This document shows, in pieces, positions 23,000-32,271 of a stretch of DNA of 32,748 nucleotides (within the stretch, counting starts at the first letter, position 1; each line of letters opens with the position of its first letter). The DNA is from an uncultured bacterium. Lineage in GTDB: Bacteria > Planctomycetota > UBA1135 > GCA-002748355. A program made the translations under genes and the position numbers. The notes beneath the pieces were generated by a model. It did not search any database. It worked only from the letters and a program-made list of their open reading frames with translations, and was not told the origin of the DNA. The DNA lies in the NCBI GenBank assembly GCA_937858895.1, contig CALLZN010000394.1, forward strand, positions 1 through 32,748, in the 5' to 3' direction.

Positions 23000-24094
23000 A
23001 TGAAGAACTTCTCCCCAAGGCGCCTTGCCAGCGCTGTCGTCGCCAACACTGTCGTCGCCAACGTTGTCGTCATACTCGGCCTAGTCTCTGTCCCCTTGCG
23101 TGCGCAGGCGACGATCGTCGTCCCCAAGACCTTCGAGCTCCAGGAAGGGGCGAGCTTCACGAGCCTGCCCTTCGGGCGTTCGACGGCGATCCGCGTGCAG
23201 CAGTCCTACGGCGCTTCGCTCTTCACGGCGCGGACCTTCGACATCACGCGCATCGCCTTCCGACCCGACGCGTCGGTAGCGCTCGCGGCCAAGGGCGTGG
23301 ACCTGGAACTTGCGATGGGGACACTCCCGCAGCAGGCTGGTCTCGCGGCGAGCTTTGCCGCGAATCGCGGTCAGGACTTCGTGACCGTCTTCGCGCGGCG
23401 CATCGTCTCGCTGCCTGCCATCGCGAGCGCTCCCGGCCCTCGCCCCTTTGCGATCGACTTCGTGCTAGATCGCAGCTTCCGTTACGACGCCAGCCAAGCC
23501 GATCTCGTCGTCGAAGTCGTGGTCCACAGCCAGCAAGCTGGTCGCTACGAAATGGACCTCGATGCTTCGTGCACGAGTGCGCGCACCGACTTCGGGGCCA
23601 GGGGTTGTGCGGGTTCGACCCAGGTCGTGCCAGTGGCCGACTGTCCGACGGCGGCGCTCGTGCCAGGGCAGGCCTTCACGCTGCGCCTATCCGGACTGCG
23701 GCCACAGGACTGGGCTTTGGCCTTCTTGGGCACGACGGAAGTCGGCAAGTGGCAAGGCCTCAACTTGCCCGCCGCCCTCGACGCCTTCGGCGCACCTGGA
23801 TGCACGCTCAACACCGATGTCACGGTCGGTGTCGCAGGACAAGCGAGCGGTCAAGGCGAGCTGCGCCTGCCTGGGATCGTGCCGGATGATGCGCGGCTCG
23901 TCGGGGCTTGGCTGCGTTTTCAAGGCCTCGCCCTCGACGCGGGCGCGAACGCGCTGGGCATGAGCTTCAGCAACGGGCACAAGGTCCAGGTCTGTGGGCT
24001 GCCGCCGATGGCGCGCGTCGTCGCGACCTCGCTGCAAGCCACGAGCGGAACCGTCGAAGCCGGCCTCGTGCCGGTCACGCGCTTCAGCTACTGA
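23000..24094 (+). CDS. secreted protein of a planctomycete-type family, function unknown
   Basis: This 364-residue protein has an N-terminal signal peptide whose hydrophobic core contains a doubled VVAN motif, with a likely cleavage after LRAQA (around residue 37). The mature part has two halves. The first (about 40-190) alternates beta-strands, for example in RTFDITRIAFRPD and FAIDFVLDRSFRYD. The second begins near a Cys-rich patch (ASCTSARTDFGARGC) and continues with an ALAFLGTTEVGKWQGLNLP strand, GAPGCTLNTDV, and a late ANALGMSFSNGHKVQVCG segment. That wording is a recurrent C-terminal module in secreted planctomycete proteins, as I recall it. No catalytic residues are evident. The AAGGGG just before the ATG at 23000 abuts the start codon, leaving no normal spacer. 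It is divergent from the receiver-like gene and 123 nt upstream of the giant A2M-like gene. Confidence 0.7.
   Translation: MKNFSPRRLASAVVANTVVANVVVILGLVSVPLRAQATIVVPKTFELQEGASFTSLPFGRSTAIRVQQSYGASLFTARTFDITRIAFRPDASVALAAKGVDLELAMGTLPQQAGLAASFAANRGQDFVTVFARRIVSLPAIASAPGPRPFAIDFVLDRSFRYDASQADLVVEVVVHSQQAGRYEMDLDASCTSARTDFGARGCAGSTQVVPVADCPTAALVPGQAFTLRLSGLRPQDWALAFLGTTEVGKWQGLNLPAALDAFGAPGCTLNTDVTVGVAGQASGQGELRLPGIVPDDARLVGAWLRFQGLALDAGANALGMSFSNGHKVQVCGLPPMARVVATSLQATSGTVEAGLVPVTRFSY
23033..23071. repeat. 15-bp tandem repeat building the signal-peptide core
   Basis: GCTGTCGTCGCCAAC (23033-23047) is followed by ACTGTCGTCGCCAAC (23048-23062) and a partial third unit GTTGTCGTC (23063-23071). It is in frame and encodes the repeated Val-Val-Ala-Asn in the hydrophobic part of the signal peptide. 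Confidence 0.9.
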
Positions 24095-24203
24095 AAGAGC
24101 GAGCCTCTGAGCACGTGGGCCGGTCGCTGCGATCCTGAGGGGGAACCGTGCCAAGCGAAGGCCGTTGTGCCCGCACAATCCCCAAACCGAAACGGATCCA
24201 CCA

Positions 24204-24209
24204 AAGGGA
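24204..24209 (+). promoter_or_regulatory. ribosome binding site deciding the A2M-like start
   Basis: AAGGGA is followed by an 8-nt spacer and the ATG at 24218. This favours 24218 over the ATG at 24209 that overlaps the motif, and over a GTG at 24167. The 24218 start also gives a compact signal peptide. Confidence 0.6.
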
Positions 24210-24217
24210 TGCTCGTC

Positions 24218-27200
24218 ATGTCGTCGCTCGGTCGCCTTCTGCCTGCGGTCTTTCTCCCCTTCTTTCTCCAGGCTTCGACGCCGCAGAACCAGGCGCGCGA
24301 AGCCTTCCTGAGCCTGGCAGCGCGCGACTACGGCGCCGCGATCCGTGCTCTTGAAGCCGAGTACGGGAGTCAGCCGAAGGACGCACTCGGCGGGGGCGAA
24401 GCCGAGCGTGTGCTCTTCTTGCTCGCCAACGCGCGGCTCGTGAGTGGGGACGCCGCGGGAGCCGCCCGCGACTTCGAGGCCTGCCTCGACCGTCACGCGG
24501 AAGGACGGCACGCCGTGCTCGCGCGCTTCGGCCTCGCTCGCGCCAAGGCCAAGGTCGGCGACCATCGAACGGCGGCCGACCACTATGCCCATGAGGTCGC
24601 CCGCCTGCTCAGCGTCGAGCGGCGCCTCGGTCTCGCGGCGACCTACACCGGGCTCGTCGACAAGCGCCTCGCCCAGGAGCCACCCGACACGCGTGCGGCC
24701 ATCGCCTTCCTCGACCTCGCCGTCGCCCTCGAGCTGCCGCGGGACAAGGAGATCGAGCTACGGCGCCAGGCGGCCGAGCTCGCCTATCGAAGCGAGGACT
24801 GGGCCGACGCCGCGCGGCGAGCGGAGGAGATCACGAAGCTGGTCGGGCCGACGGTCCGCGACCCGGCAGCGACTCGCGACCGCATCTCGCTGGCTCGGGC
24901 ATGGCGCCGCGCCGGCAAGGTCGTCGAGGCGCGCCGTCTCCTCGAGGATCTCCTGCGTGGCGAGCTCGCAGCGCAGGGCGTGGACGCCGCGGCGCGCGAA
25001 GTCGCTGCACTCGCACGCTTCGAACTCGCGGCGACCTGGGGTCTGCCGACGGGCGGCACCAACGGCTTGCGGGCCAGAGACGAGCTGAGCCGCCTGCTGT
25101 CCGAGCATCCCGATGCGCCCTTCGCGGCCGAGGCGACCTGGCTCTTGGTCAAGACCCTCGAGGCGCTCGGGCGATCGCAGGAGGCCCTCGACGTCTGTGG
25201 GACTCTGCTCGCACGCTACAAGGCAGTCGAGGCGGCGCCGTCAGTCCTCACGAAGACGGTCATCGATCCCCTGGCCGAAGCGGCCATCGAGAAAGCCATC
25301 CTCCTCGGCGCCCTCGGTCGCTTCGAAGAAGCGCTGCAAGCAGCTCGCGACTACCTCGCGGGCCACCCGGCCCATGGGCGCTGGGTCGAGGCGCAGCAGG
25401 CCATCCTCGACTTCGAGCTGCGCCGCGCCTCCGCGCTGGCTGACCAAGGTCCCGAGCACGCGATCGAGGCGATCGAGCTCTACCACGCTTGGCTCGCTTC
25501 CCATCCCCTCGATGCGCGAGCTGCTTCGGTGTCCCTGAGCGTCGGCAAGCTCTTCGAGGCGAAGGCCAAGTCCGAGTCCGTCGAAGAGACGAAGCGTCGT
25601 GGCTTCGCGGCGGCGCGCGAGAGCTACGAGCAGACCGCGGCCAAGTATCCGAACAGCGGCGAGGCCTCCGAGGCGCGCTTCAGCATTGGTCGCCTCTACG
25701 AGACCGAGCTCTTCGACTACGCTGCGGCCATCGCAGCCTATGGTCGGGTCAGCGGCGGGTGGCAGGCCAAGGCGCAGCTGCGGCTCACGGCGCTGCGCGA
25801 GAAGAGCCTCGTCGTGACGACCGAGCGCATCTTCCGCAGTGACGAGGCGGCGGTCTTGAAGGTCGCGACCCGCAACATCGACAAGCTGCGCGTCCGCGTC
25901 TATGGCCTCGACTACGAGACGTTCTTTCGCGGCACCCGCGGTGTTGGAGACGTCGCTGCGCTTGCGGTCGAGGTCATCGCGCCGGACCAGAGCTTCGAAG
26001 CGCCGACCCCCGACTATGAGCCCTACCGCGAGACCGAGCGGGCGCTGCCGATCGAGACCAAGGGGCCAGGCGCCTGGATCGTCAAGGTCGACGACGGGGC
26101 GCTCGAGGCGACAGCAGTTGTCTTCGTGTCGGACCTCGCGGTCATCACCAAGGCGGCGCGCGATGAGCTCTTCATCTTCGCGCAGAACACCAAGACCCAG
26201 GCGGTCGAAGCCGGCGCCGAGGTCGTCGTGACCGACGGCAGCAAGGTCGTCGCCGAAGGCCGCACCGACGAGCGCGGTGTCTGGCGTTATCGCGGCGAAG
26301 CAACGAAGGCGGCCAAGCTCTGTGTCTTCGCGACGACAGCCTCCGGCAGCGGCGCGACGACGATGGACCTGAGCGGCCTCGTCACGGCTCAGGGCCTCGT
26401 CGCGCGTGCGGCGATTTGGACCGATCGCACCCTCTTCGCCCCCGGCGAAGTCCTGCATGCCAAGGCCGTCCTGCGCGAAGTCGAGGCCGGGCAATACCGG
26501 CTGCCGCCAAGGGTCCCGCATCGCTTCGAAGTGCTGGACCCGAGTGGTCGCCTGCTCGGCAGCGTGAGCCAGGAGCCCGACGAGTTCGGCACCCTGCGCG
26601 CTGACTTCGATCTGCCCGAGACCTCGCCGCCTGGCAGTTACTCGCTCGTCGTGACGCGGGAGCGGGACCAGCGCGTGCTCGCGACCGAGACGGTCGCGGT
26701 CGAGCACTTCACGAAGCCGAGGGCTTCGCTCGAGATCGAGAGCAAGGCCACGACCCTCTTGCGTGGGGACAAGATCGAGGGTGTCGTGCGGGCGGCATGG
26801 TTCTTCGGCGGGCCGGTCGTCGGCCGACGCATCAGCGTCCGCGCGAACATCGACGGCGGCCGCGTGCTCGAGGGCAGAAGCGACGAAAATGGCAGCTTCG
26901 CCTTCTCGTTCGAGACACAAAGTCTCGCGAGTGAAGCCAGCGTCCTCGTGACGGCGACCCTCGCCGAGGAGAGCGCGGTCGTGCAGCGTAGCTTCGAGGT
27001 GCGGAGCCAGGCCTTCACCCTCGCCTTGGACTTGCCTTCCAAGCTCTTCATCTGCGGTGACAGCCTCGAGGCGCAGGCCATGGTTCGCGCTCACGACGGC
27101 GCGCTGCTCGCGCGCGAGCTGCGCTTCGCGCTCTTCGAACTCGAGACGACGAAGCGCGGCACCGTCGAGCGCCCGCGCGGCGAAGTCATAGCGACGAGCC

Positions 27201-30200
27201 TCGCTGCGACCGGCATGGCGCGTGCGACCTTCCAGCTCAGCGGTGACTCGAAGAACCGCAGCGGCAACTGGCGGCTTCGCGTCGTCGGCGTCGACCGCAA
27301 CGGGGCCAGCGTCGAAGCGAGCACGACCTTCTTCGTCTCGGGCGAGGATGACGCGACCAAGCTCCGCGTGCTCTGTGACACACAGCACGGCAGCGTCGGT
27401 TCGAGCACGAAGCTGCGCATCGTCAACCGCGACGCCGCGCGGCTCGCGCTGATCACGATCGAGGGGGACGCGGTGCTCGACTTCGAGACCAGGCCGCTGG
27501 CCCTTGGCGAGACCATCATCGACCTGCCCTTCCGCGAAGTGCACGCGCCGAACTTCGCTTGGAACATCGCGCTCGCTGGTGAGCGTCGCCTCTACACGGC
27601 GCGCAAGGACTTCATCGTCGCGCGTCCGCTCGACGTCGAGCTGCGACGCATCGGCGACGCGCGCTTGCGCCCAGGCGACGAAGTGCCGATCGAGGTCATC
27701 GCCAAAGACGGTGCTGGCCGCCCCGTGCGGGCGGACTTCTCGCTGGCGCTCGTCGACCAGGCCCTGCTCGACCTGCGTCCCGATGCGTCGGCGACGCTCG
27801 ATGCGATCTTCTGGGGGCCGTCGGTTCGACGGAACACGGAGCTCGTGACGCATGGGTCGACGGCGTTCAGCTACGCGGCGACCACGCGTGGCGTCAACTC
27901 GGACCTCAAGGCTGACGAGCTGCTGCGGGAGCGCCTGCGGGCCGAAGAGCTCATGAAGGAAGCGTGGCGCGACCGTGGTGACGCCGCGTTGCCGGGCCTC
28001 GGAGACAAGAAGCTCGACCAGTTCAGTAGGGGCGCGTTGGAGCCCAGCGCGGTGCAGCTGGAGCTCGAGCAGACGGACGTCGCTCAGACCATGGGTATCG
28101 GTGGCGGAGGGGGCGGCAAATTCGGTGTCCGCAGCGGCGGTATCGCTGCTGTGCGTCGCGACCAGAGCCTCGGACAGCAGCAGCTGGGCGTCGTCGATCT
28201 CAACAGTTTTGGTGGTGGGCAGCTCTTCTTTGCAGCCCAGGGCCAGCAAGAGGAGGCGGGCATCGTCCGCTACTTCAAGAGCATCGAAGGTCGCACGGCC
28301 TTGACCTTGAGCAACGACTTCGCGACGCGAGCAGCGCGTGAAGAGCTGAATGTCCAAGAGCGCCGCATGGATGCAGGGTCTTCGATCTGGGTCGCGACGC
28401 TACGCACCGGCGACGATGGTCGCGCGACGACTACGCTGCGCCTGCCGCTCCGCGAAGGCGCCTTCCGTTTGCGCGTGCGCGGCCTGTCGGCTGAGTCGCT
28501 CTTCGGTGAAGCGAGTGAGGGCTTCGAGGTCAGCCGCGACCTCCTGCTCGAGCCGGTCGTGCCGAGCCTCGTCCTAGAAGGCGACGTGGTCCATGCAAGG
28601 CTCGGCGTTCATTGGCTCGGCAAGGAAGCGACCCGCGCGACCTGGCGGGTCAAGTCCGGGGCCGACCTCTTGCTCGAGGGATCGAAAGAGGTCGCGCCTT
28701 CGTCCGAGGAGCGCAGCGACTTCGACATCGCGACGAAGGTCGTCGGCGTCCAGCCCCTCGCCTTCGAGGGCGAGACAGCAGCCGGGAGTCGTGACCGCGT
28801 CCTCGGTGGCTACGAGGTCCGCGCCAAGGGGATCGAGGAGCGCGATGCTCGAGCTGGACTCCTCGGCGGCGAGACCTCGTTCGAGCTCGCGCTCCCGAAG
28901 GGCGAGTATCGCTCGCGCACCTTGACCCTCGACTTCGGCCCCGAGCTGCCCGAAGAGCTCCTACCGACCGCGCCCTTGACACGACGCTACAGCTTGTCCT
29001 GCGGCATCGACTGGCTGGTGCCGACGCAGCAGAACCGCGCCGCCGCCGGTCTCACGGCGCTCGCGCTCTTCGACGCGTGGAAGCGCGCCGCAACCGAGCG
29101 ACGCGACGCGAACACCGGGCTCGCCGCGACGATTCGCACGACGATCGGTCAGCTCACCGCGTCGCTGCAGGACGGTCGACTCGCGTGGATTGGCAAGACG
29201 AAGAACGACATCGTCGACGTCGAGGCGGGCCTCTTCGCGACGCTCTTCCTCGTGCGGGCGCAGAAGGCGGGCTTCGTCGTCGATCGCAACGTGCTGGGCG
29301 CCTTGCGCGCTCGCCTCATGGCCGAGGCCGGCGCGCGCGACCAAGGTCAAGCGACGCTGGCTCTGCTCGTCGCCGCCGAAGATGGCAGCGTCGACTTCGC
29401 GCGCTTCAACACGGTTCTTCGCGCGCGCACGCAGATGTCGCTCGGCTCGAAGGCGCGCCTCGTGCTCGCGGCAGCTGCGATGGGAAGGCCAGGCCTGACC
29501 GCCGACCTCGACCTCGTGTCGGACTTGCGGCGGCGCTTCGATGCCGGGACAGGGGCCAAGCCGCGGCACGTGCGGGTCGATGCAGCCACGCTGCGGGACA
29601 GCCTCTGGGCCCTCCTGGCCGTGCGTGAACAAGCTGGCAACGCGGCCCTCGTGCGCCTTGGCATGGACTGGCTCTGGGCTCAACGCGAGGCCAATGGCTT
29701 CGCTGATGCCGTCGCGACCGCGCTCGCGACCGACATCTACGCCCGCCAGGCGGTGGATCGCGATCAGCTCGCAGCCAAGGTCGTCGTGCGCGTCGCTTCG
29801 TTCGAGACGACGATCGACCTCGCAGCGGCGCCGCGTCACCACCGCGTCGAAGTGCCGGCGCAGCTCCTCACGGATGACAAGGTCCGGGTGACGCTGCAGA
29901 CTGCGGGCCGCGGCAAGGTCGTCTACACGGCGCTGCTCGCAGGCATGACGCGTGGCTTGCCCGAGGGGCGGCGCGATGCGGCAGCGCCTCAGCGGCGCTA
30001 CTTCCAGCCCGTCGACTTCGTGGACGGCCGGCCCTTGCCGGAAGGCTTTGCGGCGGTCGACGAGACCGTCGAGCGCTGGACGAACCTGGCGAGCGAAGTC
30101 GCGATCGGCGAGAGCATCCAGGCTCAGCTGCGCTGGCATCCGTCGCGCGACCTGCGCGCGCGCTTCGGATCGGTCGTCATCGAAGAGCCGCTGCCTGCCG

Positions 30201-32227
30201 GCGCCTACGTGCGGAGCGAGGACGTCAGCGGCAACTTCGACGAGGTCGAGGTCGGGCGTGGCTTCCTGCGCTTCTATCTGCACGCGACGCGGCCGGCTCT
30301 CTTCGTCCAGTACGCCTTGAGTGGCGTCGTGGCAGGTGAGTACGGCGTGCTGCCGGCGCGTGTCTTCTCGCTCGATCAAAGGGACATGCAAGCCTATGGC
30401 GCTGCGCAGTCCTTGCGCGTCTTGCGCGTGGGCGAAGCGCGCCGCGACGTGCGGCGCCCGACGCCCGACGAGCTGCTCGCGCGCGGCACGCGGCTCTTCG
30501 ATGACCCGCAGGGTGACCCTGCGCGTCGGGCCGAGGCCGAGCTCGTCTTGACGAAGCTCTGGGACGAGTATCGTGACCGCCTGAAGGACAGCGCCTTCGG
30601 AGATGTCGTGCGCCGCCTGCTTCAGAGCGCACTGCAGACCGGTGAGGCCACGAAGACGATCGCGCTCTTCGAAGCCCTGCGCGACCGCGATGCGAACGCG
30701 GTCCTGTCCTTCGCCGACACCGAGAAGGTCGCAGCGGCCTATGCCAAGAGCGGCGAGTTCGAGCGCGCCCTCCAAGTGCGCGAGGCTGTCTGCGAGACGC
30801 TCTTCCTTCGCGAAGTGCAGGTCGCAGGCGCCCTCGACCGCGTCGGCGAGGTCGCCCTCTCGATCGACTTCATGAATGCGCTCTTCCACGACTACCCGGG
30901 CTTGCCGACGATGCGCGGCGCGCTCTATGCCTTGGCGCAGTCGCTGCACGAGCGCGCCGCGTCGATCGCGGACGACGCGCCGGGTAGCGCGGCGCTGCGC
31001 ATCTCGCTGCGACGCAGCGCGCGCGACCTCTGTCGAGAGTATCTCTGGCGCTATCCCGACGACGCCGACGCCGACGAAGTCGTCTTCGCGCTCGCGAGCG
31101 TTGCGCTGGACGCCGACCAGGTCGAAGAGGCCAAGACGCTGCTCGAGCGTGCGCTTCCGGCGCACACCGCGTCGAAGTGGCTCGACGACTTCCTCTACTT
31201 GTCGGGCTACGCCTCCTACTTGCGTCGTGAAGACCAGGCGGCCCTCGACTTGCTTGCGCGCGTCGCGAGCGAGGACTTCGTGCTCGGTGCCGACCAAAAG
31301 GGACCGAGTTCGAACCGCGACGCGGCGGTCTTCCTCCAAGGGCAGATCCACCATGCCGCCGGCAATCCGAGCGAGGCCGTCGCCAAATACGAGGCCGTGG
31401 AGACGAGCATCGTCGAAGCGAAGGAGGCCGCCGACTACTTCCGCGCTCGCGAACTGCGTCTGCCTGAGGTCGTTGTCCTCGCGCCCACGGATGCGACGGA
31501 CGTCACGCTCACGCACCGCAACCTCGAGGCGGTTTCGATCGCGGTCTACAAGGTCGACCTCATGCGGCTCTACTTGATGCGCAAGTCGCTCGACGACGTC
31601 GCGTCGGTTCAGCTCTTCGGCATCGCGCCGGTCTTCGAACAGGAGCTCGACCTGCGTGCTGATCCGCGCTTCCGCGATGTCGAGCGCGCGCTGACGCTGC
31701 CGCTCGAAGGTCGCGGTGCCTGGCTCATCCTTGCCCGTACGGGTGCGGCGACGAGCACTTCCCTCGTCGTGCGCACAGCCCTCGAAGTCGAGACGCAGGA
31801 GCTCGTCGCCGAAGGCCGCGTCCGCGTCAACGTCCGTAAGGACGGCGTCGTCGTTCCGCGTGCGACGGTCAAGGTCGTCGGTGACCGCGATGGAACGATT
31901 CGCAGCGGCCGCACGGATCTACGCGGGGTCTTCGTCGCCGACGCTGTCCAGGGCATCGCGACGGTCCTCGTGCAGGAGGGCGAAGACTACGCCTTCTTCC
32001 GCGGCAAGGTCGCGCTCGGCCCGCCCATGCAGCAAGTCGAGCAGCAGCGCGGCATACAACTCGGCGTGCTGCACAAAAGCTTGAATCTCTCCGAGAAGGG
32101 GAAGAACTTCGACGCCCTCGAAGGCAACCGCGTCCTCAACATCCAGATCCAGCGCGCTGCGCGCGAGAAGCTCGAGACCTACTTCGAGAACAAGCAGCAG
32201 GGCGTCGACTTGCGGCGAGCGAAGTGA
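24218..32227 (+). CDS. giant exported TPR/alpha-2-macroglobulin-like protein
   Basis: This 2,669-residue protein has a signal peptide (MSSLGRLLPAVFLPFFLQAS) with no lipobox, so it should be periplasmic or secreted and not lipid-anchored. Residues about 25-520 are TPR-like helical repeats. A beta-rich block from about 530 begins the macroglobulin part: WTDRTLFAPGEVLHAKAVLRE near Trp734 is the MG2/MG3-type motif, and VDQALLDLRPD near 1179 is the bait-region-domain hallmark. Residues 1200-1390 contain a Gly/Gln-rich insertion. SIWVATLRTGDDGRATTTLRLP near Trp1391 starts the A2M domain. The helical thioester-like domain begins around Cys1595, but its motif reads Cys-Gly-Ile-Asp, not the C-x-E-Q needed for a thioester. 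A second TPR run (about 2085-2405) and a final beta-rich part follow. Bacterial A2M proteins trap proteases or guard the envelope; that role here is inferred. Confidence 0.82.
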   Translation: MSSLGRLLPAVFLPFFLQASTPQNQAREAFLSLAARDYGAAIRALEAEYGSQPKDALGGGEAERVLFLLANARLVSGDAAGAARDFEACLDRHAEGRHAVLARFGLARAKAKVGDHRTAADHYAHEVARLLSVERRLGLAATYTGLVDKRLAQEPPDTRAAIAFLDLAVALELPRDKEIELRRQAAELAYRSEDWADAARRAEEITKLVGPTVRDPAATRDRISLARAWRRAGKVVEARRLLEDLLRGELAAQGVDAAAREVAALARFELAATWGLPTGGTNGLRARDELSRLLSEHPDAPFAAEATWLLVKTLEALGRSQEALDVCGTLLARYKAVEAAPSVLTKTVIDPLAEAAIEKAILLGALGRFEEALQAARDYLAGHPAHGRWVEAQQAILDFELRRASALADQGPEHAIEAIELYHAWLASHPLDARAASVSLSVGKLFEAKAKSESVEETKRRGFAAARESYEQTAAKYPNSGEASEARFSIGRLYETELFDYAAAIAAYGRVSGGWQAKAQLRLTALREKSLVVTTERIFRSDEAAVLKVATRNIDKLRVRVYGLDYETFFRGTRGVGDVAALAVEVIAPDQSFEAPTPDYEPYRETERALPIETKGPGAWIVKVDDGALEATAVVFVSDLAVITKAARDELFIFAQNTKTQAVEAGAEVVVTDGSKVVAEGRTDERGVWRYRGEATKAAKLCVFATTASGSGATTMDLSGLVTAQGLVARAAIWTDRTLFAPGEVLHAKAVLREVEAGQYRLPPRVPHRFEVLDPSGRLLGSVSQEPDEFGTLRADFDLPETSPPGSYSLVVTRERDQRVLATETVAVEHFTKPRASLEIESKATTLLRGDKIEGVVRAAWFFGGPVVGRRISVRANIDGGRVLEGRSDENGSFAFSFETQSLASEASVLVTATLAEESAVVQRSFEVRSQAFTLALDLPSKLFICGDSLEAQAMVRAHDGALLARELRFALFELETTKRGTVERPRGEVIATSLAATGMARATFQLSGDSKNRSGNWRLRVVGVDRNGASVEASTTFFVSGEDDATKLRVLCDTQHGSVGSSTKLRIVNRDAARLALITIEGDAVLDFETRPLALGETIIDLPFREVHAPNFAWNIALAGERRLYTARKDFIVARPLDVELRRIGDARLRPGDEVPIEVIAKDGAGRPVRADFSLALVDQALLDLRPDASATLDAIFWGPSVRRNTELVTHGSTAFSYAATTRGVNSDLKADELLRERLRAEELMKEAWRDRGDAALPGLGDKKLDQFSRGALEPSAVQLELEQTDVAQTMGIGGGGGGKFGVRSGGIAAVRRDQSLGQQQLGVVDLNSFGGGQLFFAAQGQQEEAGIVRYFKSIEGRTALTLSNDFATRAAREELNVQERRMDAGSSIWVATLRTGDDGRATTTLRLPLREGAFRLRVRGLSAESLFGEASEGFEVSRDLLLEPVVPSLVLEGDVVHARLGVHWLGKEATRATWRVKSGADLLLEGSKEVAPSSEERSDFDIATKVVGVQPLAFEGETAAGSRDRVLGGYEVRAKGIEERDARAGLLGGETSFELALPKGEYRSRTLTLDFGPELPEELLPTAPLTRRYSLSCGIDWLVPTQQNRAAAGLTALALFDAWKRAATERRDANTGLAATIRTTIGQLTASLQDGRLAWIGKTKNDIVDVEAGLFATLFLVRAQKAGFVVDRNVLGALRARLMAEAGARDQGQATLALLVAAEDGSVDFARFNTVLRARTQMSLGSKARLVLAAAAMGRPGLTADLDLVSDLRRRFDAGTGAKPRHVRVDAATLRDSLWALLAVREQAGNAALVRLGMDWLWAQREANGFADAVATALATDIYARQAVDRDQLAAKVVVRVASFETTIDLAAAPRHHRVEVPAQLLTDDKVRVTLQTAGRGKVVYTALLAGMTRGLPEGRRDAAAPQRRYFQPVDFVDGRPLPEGFAAVDETVERWTNLASEVAIGESIQAQLRWHPSRDLRARFGSVVIEEPLPAGAYVRSEDVSGNFDEVEVGRGFLRFYLHATRPALFVQYALSGVVAGEYGVLPARVFSLDQRDMQAYGAAQSLRVLRVGEARRDVRRPTPDELLARGTRLFDDPQGDPARRAEAELVLTKLWDEYRDRLKDSAFGDVVRRLLQSALQTGEATKTIALFEALRDRDANAVLSFADTEKVAAAYAKSGEFERALQVREAVCETLFLREVQVAGALDRVGEVALSIDFMNALFHDYPGLPTMRGALYALAQSLHERAASIADDAPGSAALRISLRRSARDLCREYLWRYPDDADADEVVFALASVALDADQVEEAKTLLERALPAHTASKWLDDFLYLSGYASYLRREDQAALDLLARVASEDFVLGADQKGPSSNRDAAVFLQGQIHHAAGNPSEAVAKYEAVETSIVEAKEAADYFRARELRLPEVVVLAPTDATDVTLTHRNLEAVSIAVYKVDLMRLYLMRKSLDDVASVQLFGIAPVFEQELDLRADPRFRDVERALTLPLEGRGAWLILARTGAATSTSLVVRTALEVETQELVAEGRVRVNVRKDGVVVPRATVKVVGDRDGTIRSGRTDLRGVFVADAVQGIATVLVQEGEDYAFFRGKVALGPPMQQVEQQRGIQLGVLHKSLNLSEKGKNFDALEGNRVLNIQIQRAAREKLETYFENKQQGVDLRRAK

Positions 32228-32248
32228 GCGCCTGCCGCCGCGTGCGGT

Positions 32249-32271
32249 CCCGCTTGCCGTAGCTCAGCGGG
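32249..32271. terminator. weak hairpin between convergent genes
   Basis: CCCGCT (32249-32254) pairs with AGCGGG (32266-32271) around an 11-nt loop. It overlaps the stop of the minus-strand gene. There is no T tract, so this is only a possible shared terminator for the A2M-like gene and the minus-strand repeat gene. Confidence 0.25.

Noticed and set aside
25241-31516. Very long minus-strand open frames (about 1,000 and 850 codons) opposite the A2M-like gene
   Set aside because: Plus strand shows signature A2M motifs along the whole stretch; the antisense frames contain no recognisable domain.
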